The translations under genes were made by a program, and so were the position numbers. Shown piece after piece: positions 1 to 5,589 of a stretch of 9,468 nt of DNA. Position 1 is the first letter of the stretch; every line of letters begins with the position of its first letter. This DNA is from CAZOKO01 sp964580455 (lineage in GTDB: Bacteria > Desulfobacterota > WTBG01). The stretch is taken from NCBI GenBank assembly GCA_964580455.1, contig CAZOKO010000100.1, forward strand, positions 1 to 9,468, in the 5' to 3' direction. The notes below the pieces were generated by a model. It did not search any database, was not told the origin of the DNA, and saw only the letters and a list, made by a program, of their open reading frames with translations.

Positions 1-55
1 ATATAGCCATTAATGAGCTCATCTGAAAGCTCTTCATCCCATAATTTTGAATTTG
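1..55. repeat. Terminal inverted repeat, left copy (partner 9414-9468)
   Basis: Positions 1-55 are the exact reverse complement of 9414-9468. Base 56 is the first mismatch, after which similarity continues at a lower level (for example the shared GTATT at 71-75). Both copies are coding: read outward they encode the AOR-type stretch NSKLWDEELSDELINGY. The repeat is therefore the start of two paralogous genes in inverted orientation, not transposon ends. The abrupt stop of perfect identity at 55 nt, at the physical end of the window, suggests an assembly k-mer overlap. Confidence 0.95.
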
Positions 56-124
56 AGAGGTCTACCTGGAGTATTCTCCCTCTCCACCCGTGTGTGTTCT
101 CGGACTTACTTGTTGCTGTTTTTT
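1..124 (-). CDS. Aldehyde:ferredoxin oxidoreductase family protein, exon 2, N-terminus only (runs off left edge)
   Basis: AOR-family enzymes are tungsten or molybdenum bis-pyranopterin, [4Fe-4S] cytoplasmic enzymes that interconvert aldehydes and carboxylic acids using ferredoxin; some relatives act on other substrates. Reading leftward from 124, after the A left in the 5' exon, the frame gives KKTATSKSENTHGWRGRILQVDLSNSKLWDEELSDELINGY and is open to the edge. The pattern GWxGxILxVDLS, then an acidic stretch and NGY, matches the start of AOR N-terminal domains, where a GGxG pterin-binding loop usually follows. The start codon is separated from this exon by a group II intron (125-2064). Spliced, the protein begins MKKTATSK; unspliced, an intron-borne ATG at 137-135 reads into the same frame as MSTRQKTATSK. 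Only about 40 residues are visible, so the subfamily and substrate cannot be called. Confidence 0.72.
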
Positions 125-226
125 GTCGAGTAGACATCTTTTTCCTCCTTATAGATATGTTCACTATTTTGTGAGGAAACGACACCCCTCACAGAACCCG
201 CCGTGCGGTTTTTCCGCAACGGGCTC
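125..226 (-). ncRNA. Group II intron domains V and VI
   Basis: Domain V (226-194) begins GAGCC with the AGC catalytic triad, has a GCGG/CCGC distal stem with an A-rich loop, and ends CGGGTTC. Domain VI can be drawn with G190-G188 paired to C128-C130, A131 bulged, G187-C181 paired to U132-G138 (several G-U pairs), and UUUCCUC (179-173) paired to GAGGAAA (147-141) below a 25-nt loop. This domain VI is larger than usual and contains an AGGAGG and an ATG. A competing local hairpin, UGUGAGG (193-187) with CCUCACA (176-170), uses the same CCUC and would free the AGGAGG. Confidence 0.8.
135..149 (-). promoter_or_regulatory. Intron-borne ribosome binding site and ATG in frame with the AOR exon
   Basis: Inside domain VI the minus strand has AGGAGG (149-144), six bases AAAAAG, then ATG (137-135). 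The following codons TCT ACT CGA C cross the 3' splice site (125/124) and continue in the AOR frame: MSTRQKTATSK, against MKKTATSK from spliced RNA. In the canonical domain VI fold both the AGGAGG and the ATG are base-paired. Unspliced RNA could therefore be silent or translated depending on the fold. Its use in the cell is inference; the sequence and frame are seen directly. Confidence 0.6.
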
Positions 227-242
227 TTCGCTAATACTCCCT

Positions 243-1553
243 TTAACAGCCATACAAAGTATACAGATTGTGATAAATCCTGGGTTTTGGTAGAGGGTGC
301 CTAAGAAGATATGCTCTAAACTGTTCCCAGTTATAGCTTTTCTTCTGACTCCTCCGGTTTAGCCATTTAACTATCAGACGTATGGTCAGCTGATAAAATT
401 GTCTGATTCCCCCATAATTACCACTTACTCCATAATAGTGAAAATGCCCTCTCAATTTTGCAGCAAGAATAGGCCACCATGCTTTAGGCTTGCTTGTATT
501 GCGTACCGCCTTCAGCCATTTGTTCATCTCCTTGATCTTGACGGAGAGTTTCTTGCGGTCAGTTTTCCTGCCTACCTTGAAGTAACCCTTTCTGCCTTTA
601 TCACAGAAATGGGTGAACCCCAAAAAGCTAAAACTACCCGGCTTACCTCCTTTCTTCCTGCTGTTCTCTCTGGCATATCGACCAAATTCTACAATTCGTG
701 TCTTCTCTCCTGATAGTTCCAGTCCGAATTTTGCCAACCTCCTTGAAAGCTCCGATCGTAACTGTTCTGCTACCTCTTTACGCTGTACACAGATGACAAA
801 ATCATCACAGTAACGCACCATACCGATGTAACTTCTAACTTTCTGCTTCTCCACTTTCTCGAACCAAAGATCAAGAACATAATGCAGATAGATATTAGCC
901 AGCACTGGCGAAATTATTCCGCCTTGCGGTGTACCCTTTTCAGTTGATAGGTACTTACCTTCCTCTACTATCCCTGCTTTGAGAAATCTCTTAAGCAAGC
1001 GTAACAGATTCTTGTCCCCTATCCTCTGTTCAATACATCGCATTAGCCAGTTGTGATCTACATTATCGAAGAAGCCTTTTATATCCGCATCGATTACGTG
1101 ATTAACCGGTCTTTGCATCATCATCTTGTCCAGTGCTTCAAGTGCCTGATGACAATTCCTTTTCGGCCTGAATCCATATGAGAAATCAAGAAAATCAACC
1201 TCGAAAATGGCCTGAAGTATCTTGGTTATCCCCATCTGTACAATCTTATCTTCTACGGCAGGAATACCAAGCGGGCGCTTTCCCCCACCTGCTTTGGGAA
1301 TATATACCCTCTTCACCGGCTGTGGCCTGTAGCTGAATCGTTTCATCCTGACCACCAGTTCTTCAAGATTGTTATCGAGTTCCTCCTCATACTCTTGTAG
1401 GGTTACACCATCAATTCCCGATGCCTTCCCCTTCTTGAGCTCTCGGAAACACTCCTTGAAATTCTCAACATTCAGAAGATGTACCAGATTATTGAATGTG
1501 CATTTCCTGTCTTTTCTGGCTATCTCCGTTATAAGGTTCAGTTTCGTTCGCAT
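243..1553 (-). CDS. ltrA: Group II intron-encoded reverse transcriptase/maturase
   Basis: This 436-residue protein would reverse-transcribe the intron RNA during retrohoming and help it fold for splicing. Reverse transcriptase motifs are in order: KASGIDGVT near residue 43, RPLGIPAVEDKIVQ near 93, the first catalytic aspartate in DADIKGFFDNVDH near 157, GTPQGGIISP near 208 and the catalytic YCDD at 248-251. YCDD is a less usual form of YADD but keeps both aspartates. The C-terminal part, from about LRGHFHYYG to NWEQFRAYL, is the maturase-specific (GIIM / domain X) region. There is no HNH endonuclease domain after it, so the protein is a short type that would rely on other primers or nicks for target-DNA reverse transcription. 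GGAGG lies four bases before the ATG at 1553. The frame is open and undamaged. It lies wholly inside intron domain IV. Confidence 0.95.
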   Translation of the reverse strand: MRTKLNLITEIARKDRKCTFNNLVHLLNVENFKECFRELKKGKASGIDGVTLQEYEEELDNNLEELVVRMKRFSYRPQPVKRVYIPKAGGGKRPLGIPAVEDKIVQMGITKILQAIFEVDFLDFSYGFRPKRNCHQALEALDKMMMQRPVNHVIDADIKGFFDNVDHNWLMRCIEQRIGDKNLLRLLKRFLKAGIVEEGKYLSTEKGTPQGGIISPVLANIYLHYVLDLWFEKVEKQKVRSYIGMVRYCDDFVICVQRKEVAEQLRSELSRRLAKFGLELSGEKTRIVEFGRYARENSRKKGGKPGSFSFLGFTHFCDKGRKGYFKVGRKTDRKKLSVKIKEMNKWLKAVRNTSKPKAWWPILAAKLRGHFHYYGVSGNYGGIRQFYQLTIRLIVKWLNRRSQKKSYNWEQFRAYLLRHPLPKPRIYHNLYTLYGC

Positions 1554-1665
1554 GTACCCTCCAACTCAGTGGTTGTGTCATGTTTCCCTTCACCTTTGCA
1601 TAGTAGCGCTAATCCCTTCGAGTGGATTCTCTCCTCACAGGGCATTACCCCTGCTACTCCTCTAC

Positions 1666-1671
1666 TATGAA
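1666..1671 (-). other. Candidate EBS1 (and delta) in intron domain I
   Basis: Minus-strand TCATA (1670-1666) is complementary over five pairs to TATGA, the last five bases of the 5' exon (2069-2065). The adjacent T1671 could pair with A124, the first base of the 3' exon, as delta-delta' does in IIA-type introns. It sits in the domain I part of the RNA, between the 5' end and the maturase ORF. Five pairs is short, so this is a candidate. Confidence 0.45.
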
Positions 1672-2064
1672 TTAGTCCGAGCCCCGCACTGTCATCCCTG
1701 AATCCTCTCCTCTCCAGATTGTCTCCAGGTATCTGCCTTTGCAGAAACAGCACGGGTCTCCCAGGTTCCGACAATTTCCTTTCTGTACCATACCACGGCC
1801 TCAGACCCCGGAAGAGCAAACCATACCTTGCCATTGCGGTACGACTCATGCTGCCTTCCAGCTTATGAACACTGTCGGCCTCTTCGATGTTGGTGATTTC
1901 GGGGCTCAATACCTTCACTTTCGTTGCGGTCTGGTACATCCCTTCCGGTGGCTCCATTTACTTCGTTACCTCAGTAAATGCACCTTTGGTGATAGACTGG
2001 TAGCTATCCCTTTGTCTATGTCGGACTTTAACCGACAAGAAATTGCCAGCTTTGCCTGGCGCAC

Positions 2065-2079
2065 TCATATCACCCTCCT
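2065..2079 (-). promoter_or_regulatory. Exon 1 of the split AOR gene: ribosome binding site, ATG and one base
   Basis: On the minus strand a full AGGAGG (2079-2074) is followed by the 5-nt spacer GTGAT and ATG (2068-2066), then a single A (2065). The intron begins immediately with GTGCG. Without splicing this ATG runs into intron RNA. With splicing it joins 124 and continues in frame into the AOR-type sequence. The last five exon bases, TATGA, also serve as the predicted IBS1, so the intron appears to recognise the start codon itself. Confidence 0.75.
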
Positions 2080-2149
2080 TTTTTGACCAGCATTCTCTCT
2101 GTTCGTTAAATCAGAGTGCGCAAATCCACACTAGATTCTAGTCTCCTTT

Positions 2150-2168
2150 CATAGAAGTGACTTCCATG
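2150..2168. promoter_or_regulatory. 19-bp near-palindrome upstream of the split AOR gene
   Basis: CATAGAAGTGACTTCCATG is symmetric about base 2159 with one mismatched pair. It lies between a possible minus-strand promoter and the AOR ribosome binding site, so it could be an operator or an mRNA hairpin. It does not match the MarR operator at 2692-2711, which argues against the same regulator. Confidence 0.35.
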
Positions 2169-2176
2169 CACCGAGG

Positions 2177-2205
2177 TTAATAATAAAATATGCAAAAGTA
2201 ATCAA
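2177..2205 (-). promoter_or_regulatory. Possible promoter for the split AOR gene
   Basis: On the minus strand TTGATT (2205-2200) is followed after 17 bases by TATTAA (2182-2177), each matching four of six sigma-70 consensus bases. The region is very AT-rich, so chance matches are likely. If used, transcription would begin about 100 bases before the AOR ATG; otherwise the gene may be read through from marR. Confidence 0.3.
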
Positions 2206-2227
2206 CCATTAGTATAAAATTTTACCA

Positions 2228-2674
2228 TCATCTTTTACAGATATTGCCATAGATTTTTTTGAGCACTTCTTTACATTTTTCCCAGTGTTCTGGTTCAATA
2301 CCATTCAGGCATTGTTCTTGAACACTAAAGGCTAGTGTTTTTAACTCTTGTTGCAACTTTTTCCCTTTTCTTGTCAAATATATCCTTTTCTGTCTTTGAT
2401 CTTCTTTGTCGAGGACTCGTTTTACAAGATGACGTTTTTCCAAACCGTCAACAATGCGAGTAACGCTTGTTTTATCTTTATAGGTATTATCAGCTAGCTG
2501 CTGCTGGAATTGTCTGTCTTGTCGCCAAAGATTAAATAGAAGGGCACACTGCTCGACTGTCACATCATATCCAGCTTTGTTAAAACTATTTTGCATCATA
2601 GCGCACATAGCCCTTGCTGTTCTATTTAAAATATGTCCTAATGAATCGTCTGAACGCAAATCAATATAATCCAT
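2228..2674 (-). CDS. MarR-family transcriptional regulator
   Basis: This is a 148-residue dimeric winged-helix repressor of the MarR type, the usual length for the family. MarR proteins bind inverted-repeat operators and usually release DNA on binding small aromatic ligands or on oxidation. The N-terminal dimerisation helices are followed by the helix-turn-helix QQQLADNTYKDKTSVTRIVD and the wing KRVLDKEDQRQKRIYLT, with its typical D-x-R-x-x-R-like basic motif. I start at ATG 2674 (MDYIDLRSD), which has AAGG upstream. The longer TTG start at 2707 would lie within the operator and upstream of the likely transcript start, so I reject it. It is co-oriented with the split AOR gene 160 bp downstream and has a self-operator, so it probably represses itself and perhaps the AOR. 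Ligand unknown. Confidence 0.9.
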   Translation of the reverse strand: MDYIDLRSDDSLGHILNRTARAMCAMMQNSFNKAGYDVTVEQCALLFNLWRQDRQFQQQLADNTYKDKTSVTRIVDGLEKRHLVKRVLDKEDQRQKRIYLTRKGKKLQQELKTLAFSVQEQCLNGIEPEHWEKCKEVLKKIYGNICKR

Positions 2675-2691
2675 ACAATAAAACCTTAATA

Positions 2692-2711
2692 ATAGTTGAA
2701 CCCTCAACTAT
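2692..2711. promoter_or_regulatory. Probable MarR operator, 8+4+8 perfect inverted repeat
   Basis: ATAGTTGA, a 4-bp spacer ACCC, then TCAACTAT: arms are perfectly complementary. It overlaps the -10 element and start point of the marR promoter. Its size, symmetry and position are those expected for autorepression by a MarR dimer. I see no second clear copy in front of the plus-strand genes. Confidence 0.75.
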
Positions 2712-2737
2712 CTAACCACACTGCGCATTAATGTCAA
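2709..2737 (-). promoter_or_regulatory. sigma-70 type promoter of the MarR gene
   Basis: On the minus strand a perfect TTGACA (2737-2732) is followed by a 17-bp spacer and TAGATA (2714-2709), a weak -10. Transcription would begin near 2702, inside the inverted repeat. A weak -10 overlapped by an operator fits a repressible promoter. Confidence 0.65.
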
Positions 2738-2777
2738 GCATAAGTTTTCTATACCAGCTTTGATCAGTTTTTTGTAA

Positions 2778-2936
2778 AGTGGAATCCTGGATGTCTTTGT
2801 TGATACCTTAGATACTGAAGACATATTAAGGTACACGTTCAATGAGATTATTCAAAAGGCAGGTGTCGTGGGTAGCTCTTGTCTTTTTTTACACAGTACT
2901 TATATAGTGGTTTCCGTTTTCGCCCTGGACCTTTAA
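2778..2936 (+). pseudogene. Possible coding relic, unrecognised
   Basis: Between two stops this frame stays open for 52 codons and reads SGILDVFVDTLDTEDILRYT and onward through FNEIIQKAGVVGS, which has protein-like composition in its first two thirds before becoming hydrophobic. There is no good start codon or ribosome binding site. I cannot name a family. It may be debris from a gene disrupted when the neighbouring mobile DNA arrived, or a chance open frame. Confidence 0.2.
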
Positions 2937-2985
2937 CCTACTACCCTCCCAACCATTGACAAACTGAAAAATTGATACTACCAAA

Positions 2986-3092
2986 GAGACTGTCGAAAAA
3001 CCCTAAAACCCTCATTTTGGGCTTTGTAACTACTTGATTTGACTATCCTTAAAATTCACAAAAATGCAAATTTGGACTTTTTCGACAGTCTC
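2986..3092. mobile_element. MITE-like element, 107 bp, with 15-bp perfect terminal inverted repeats
   Basis: GAGACTGTCGAAAAA at 2986-3000 is repeated perfectly inverted at 3078-3092. The 77-bp centre has no coding capacity and only patchy further symmetry. Long identical ends around a short non-coding core fit a non-autonomous miniature element mobilised by a transposase elsewhere. AAA flanks both sides (2983-2985 and 3093-3095), but in AT-rich DNA this is weak evidence for a target duplication. A terminator is unlikely because the loop would be 77 nt. Confidence 0.6.
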
Positions 3093-3274
3093 AAATATAT
3101 TTTACAATAAATGCCTGCCTAAAGACCACCTTCGATAATGGCAAGAGACAAACTTTTTACTCACCGTGGGCACCATAATATCTTACTTTTAAAAAGCCCT
3201 CCCGAGACATCTCCTAAGTTTAGCTTATCCTTTACCCGCAGGATGTTCTGTGGTATAGCGGATGTTAAATTGTA

Positions 3275-3304
3275 TTGACAAACAAGTTGCTTTTTCCCTA
3301 TGCT
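3275..3304 (+). promoter_or_regulatory. sigma-70 type promoter for the 3361-5494 gene group
   Basis: A perfect TTGACA (3275-3280), an 18-bp spacer and TATGCT (3299-3304, four of six consensus bases) lie 57 bp before the first reading frame. A second TATG follows at 3309. No inverted-repeat operator is evident around it. Confidence 0.55.
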
Positions 3305-3360
3305 TCCCTATGAAAAGACGAGTTTAATAAAATAAGTTTGTGTTAAGAAGTAAAGAAAAA

Positions 3361-3540
3361 ATGCCTGAGATTTTAGGAATATGTGGAAATGTCAGAAAAA
3401 ATGGCCATACTGCTTCTGTTGGGGCTCAGACCGTTAAAGAATTTCCAGAATATATTGAAGAGGCAAAGAAACCTGGTGAAAAAATAGGAAGAGAAGTTGT
3501 GGAAAAGCAAAACATCTCAATCACAAAGGATGATCGATAG
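3361..3540 (+). pseudogene. Internally deleted NADPH-dependent FMN reductase-like (flavodoxin-fold) remnant
   Basis: The 59-residue frame starts MPEILGICGNVRKNGHTASV, which closely matches the first beta strand and phosphate-binding loop (ILGISGSxRKxGNT) of flavodoxin-fold NAD(P)H-dependent FMN reductases. It then goes directly to EYIEEAKKPGEKIGREVVEK, which resembles the last helix of such proteins. The full family is about 180-220 residues, so the middle, with the rest of the flavin site, is missing while the frame is kept. An upstream GTG at 3340 would add seven residues; there is no strong ribosome binding site. It is first in the group served by the 3275 promoter. A functional small protein is possible, but a deletion remnant is more likely. 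Confidence 0.55.
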
Positions 3541-3607
3541 CTTATGGTAAAAAATGTTTTTGAGGATATGGTATTACATCCAATCATAGAATAATAAAGG
3601 GGTTTAT

Positions 3608-4588
3608 ATGAATGAGGCAATAAGAAAAACAAACTTCATGGTCGATGAGCAACTCTGCATAGGATGTGGGGTGTGTATTGATGCCTGCCCTATGAAAATC
3701 CTGAAGGTTGAAGAGGGAATATGTGTCATTGAAAAAGACTCTATATGCCTTGAGTGCGGCACCTGTTTGCGGAATTGCCCTGAAGACGCGATATCTATTG
3801 AAGGGCTCAGTGAAAAGGAATCATCAAGTTTTCAAGATGCTATTGGCAAGGAGAGAATCGAAGAGTCATTGCATTTCACTCCGATACTGAAAAAATTGAC
3901 TGCACTACTCATCAATGAACTCAACCCTACTCAGAGTTTTGATTATAAGGGAATGGATGTTAGAGAATTCGATGATTATAAGATTGAAGGGCAGAAATGT
4001 TACGCCAGATTTTATAAAACTGATAAAGTAGAAAAAATAACCATTTCCAGTACGAATTTTTTCGGCAAGATGACTGCTGATGTGCTGGGTATTAGTCCCT
4101 CCCCTGAATATGACATACCCTATTTTATAGTAGACTGGGATGAGTCAGAAGATCACATCTTTTTCCTCTGTGATCTTACGCCAAGTGATGATCCTGGAAG
4201 AAACTTAGAGTACCTCGCCACTTATTTATATAATCCACTCGATGACCTTTACCAAAAATACTGCGAGATTCCCGGATTAAAAAACAGTGTGTTTCACTCG
4301 GTTAGAGCTATCCACTCACCCTATATTATTACTGGGACCATAGAGAAGAATCCCAGGGAAAATGTTGCCATGTTGTTTAATTGCGCCGTTGATTACCTTA
4401 AGGCTTGGATTAAGATACATAAAGAAGCAAAACCAAAGGATCCACATTCAGACTATATGAAGATTGTGCATGCCAGGAGAAAAACAGTAAGTGAGCTTTA
4501 CCATGAGAATGATCCTGGGGGAGGTCCTATGAAAAAATTTTTGGGTGAGGTAAGGGCAAAGAAAGTTTTGACTATGTTGTTGCCTTAA
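3608..4588 (+). CDS. Two-[4Fe-4S] ferredoxin fused to a bilin reductase / RCC reductase-like domain
   Basis: This 326-residue protein has two parts. The N-terminus is a bacterial-type ferredoxin with cysteines 17, 20, 23, 27 and 47, 50, 53, 57, each set ending C-P, enough for two [4Fe-4S] clusters. Residues from about 95 to 326 are not a standard redox domain I can place with certainty. The run FFLCDLTPSDD (185-195), then NLEYLATYLYNPLDDLYQKY and SVFHSVRAIHSPYIITG (about 225-241), resembles the ferredoxin-dependent bilin reductase / red chlorophyll catabolite reductase superfamily, which reduces linear tetrapyrroles with electrons from a separate ferredoxin. A fusion would supply its own electron carrier. 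No signal peptide is seen, so it is cytoplasmic. AAAGGGG (3596-3602) lies five bases before the ATG. It is followed by an alpha/beta hydrolase gene with the same ribosome binding sequence. The ferredoxin part is near certain; the C-terminal family is a moderate-confidence inference. Confidence 0.7.
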   Translation: MNEAIRKTNFMVDEQLCIGCGVCIDACPMKILKVEEGICVIEKDSICLECGTCLRNCPEDAISIEGLSEKESSSFQDAIGKERIEESLHFTPILKKLTALLINELNPTQSFDYKGMDVREFDDYKIEGQKCYARFYKTDKVEKITISSTNFFGKMTADVLGISPSPEYDIPYFIVDWDESEDHIFFLCDLTPSDDPGRNLEYLATYLYNPLDDLYQKYCEIPGLKNSVFHSVRAIHSPYIITGTIEKNPRENVAMLFNCAVDYLKAWIKIHKEAKPKDPHSDYMKIVHARRKTVSELYHENDPGGGPMKKFLGEVRAKKVLTMLLP

Positions 4589-4675
4589 AGAACTTAGCGA
4601 GAAATTATTATTAATGCACAAGTAATTTTTACTATGCGTGTTCATAAACAACAAATTCTTAAAGGGGTAAAAGAT

Positions 4676-5494
4676 TTGAATTATCAAAGGTGTCTCATTG
4701 AGCTTTCTAGCGGGATCTGTATGGAACACTATCTCCCCTCAGGAACGGAAACGCCACACCACATGCTTTTTGTGCACGGAAATTTTTGCGGCTCATGGTG
4801 CTGGCGTAATCTTTTGACCTATTTTGCACGTAGGGGAACCTTAAGTTATGCTGTCAATTTTCGGGGACACTGGCTGAGTGAGGGCCATGCGGAACTGGGC
4901 AAGGCGGTTACCGAGGATTACGTAAAAGATGTGGAAGACTGTCTGCAGGTGATCGGTTCCGAGGTTATATTGATTGGTCACAGTATGGGTGGAATCGTAA
5001 GCCAGAAAGTGGCTGAAAATAACCAGATCAAAAAGCTCATCCTCCTTGATAGTGCTCCCTGCAAGGAGATAACCGAGACGTGCTTTAAGGTAAATCCAGA
5101 GGTAAGCCAGGTGCTAAAAGACCTTTTTAAGCCTCAGTCGGATGGAACGGTGATAATGGAAAGAGATAAGGAAAAGATAAAAAAAATAGTCTTTGAAAAA
5201 AATAAGGTTTCAGAGGAGATCCTGACACAGACGGTGGCCTACCTAGGTAGGAAGTCAGCCCATGTTCTTAAAAACCACGCCTTTTTAACCGTTGACCCCA
5301 AGAAGATAGGCTGTCCTGTCTATGTGATAGGAAGAAAGGGGATGGGGAATGATAAAAACCCTGATCTCTGGCATGCCTTAGCTGATTATTACAACGTCAC
5401 CGACCGATTTGTGAGCGGAGATATTAGTCATAACATGTTCATGGAGAATGACTGGGAGGAGCATGCCGTGCGGATTGAGAAGTGGATAAAATAG
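4676..5494 (+). CDS. Alpha/beta hydrolase, cytoplasmic
   Basis: A 272-residue serine hydrolase (286 if started at ATG 4634). Numbering from ATG 4634: the oxyanion-hole motif is HGNFCGSWCW, the strand/turn NFRGHWLS follows, the nucleophile elbow GHSMGG places Ser117, a candidate acid is Asp240 in GNDKNPD, and His266 lies in ISHNMF. This layout is shared by small esterases and methylesterases of the MES/pheophorbidase-like type as well as many others, so the substrate is open. I prefer the TTG start at 4676 because AAAGGGG (4661-4667) sits eight bases before it, the same sequence that precedes the ferredoxin gene, whereas ATG 4634 has no ribosome binding site. It lies 87 bp after the ferredoxin fusion gene (45 bp from ATG 4634) in the same direction, so co-transcription is likely. 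Confidence 0.85.
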   Translation: MNYQRCLIELSSGICMEHYLPSGTETPHHMLFVHGNFCGSWCWRNLLTYFARRGTLSYAVNFRGHWLSEGHAELGKAVTEDYVKDVEDCLQVIGSEVILIGHSMGGIVSQKVAENNQIKKLILLDSAPCKEITETCFKVNPEVSQVLKDLFKPQSDGTVIMERDKEKIKKIVFEKNKVSEEILTQTVAYLGRKSAHVLKNHAFLTVDPKKIGCPVYVIGRKGMGNDKNPDLWHALADYYNVTDRFVSGDISHNMFMENDWEEHAVRIEKWIK

Positions 5495-5589
5495 TCCACA
5501 GTTAACATGAGGAGCATGGCACAGGGAAGAAAGTATTTGAAACCATTCCTTATGTTTATGATTTCAATTTGCCCACTTTCCTTTGAAAC

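Larger units (their letters stand above)
125..2064 (-). mobile_element. Complete group II intron with maturase ORF, inserted just after the AOR start codon
   Basis: This is a 1,940-nt ribozyme retroelement. The 5' end on the minus strand is GTGCG followed by CCAGGC, matching the GUGYG consensus. It is followed by domain I stems such as GCCAG/CTGGC and GTCGG/CCGAC. The maturase ORF sits in domain IV (1553-243). Domain V is 226-194 and domain VI 193-125, ending CTACTCGAC with an unpaired A at 131, seven nucleotides from the 3' end, where the branch point is expected. A candidate EBS1, TCATA (1670-1666), pairs with IBS1 TATGA (2069-2065), and T1671 next to it could pair with the first base of the 3' exon, A124 (delta-delta'). 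Both junctions are supported independently because removing this interval restores the AOR frame. The element looks intact and potentially mobile; I do not assign a class. Confidence 0.88.
2738..3274. other. Intergenic region between divergent promoters
   Basis: Apart from the possible coding relic (2778-2936) and the MITE-like element (2986-3092), I see no gene, tRNA or convincing structured RNA here. The stretch 3093-3274 is AT-rich with no open frame of note. It separates the minus-strand marR promoter from the plus-strand promoter at 3275. Confidence 0.6.

Noticed and set aside
1..55. Terminal inverted repeats of a 9.5-kb transposon
   Set aside because: The repeats are protein-coding AOR sequence with diverged coding similarity beyond them, and no transposase is present, so paralogous genes explain them better.
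399..813. Plus-strand open frames opposite the maturase
   Set aside because: Antisense shadows of the reverse transcriptase gene with no ribosome sites or motifs.
1538..1957. Minus-strand open frame of 139 codons upstream of the maturase
   Set aside because: It lies wholly within intron domains I-III and follows ribozyme structure; open frames here are common in group II introns and no protein family is seen.
2956..2984. TTGACA at 2956-2961 as a promoter
   Set aside because: No acceptable -10 at 16-18 bp (best is TACCAA), and no gene follows at a sensible distance.
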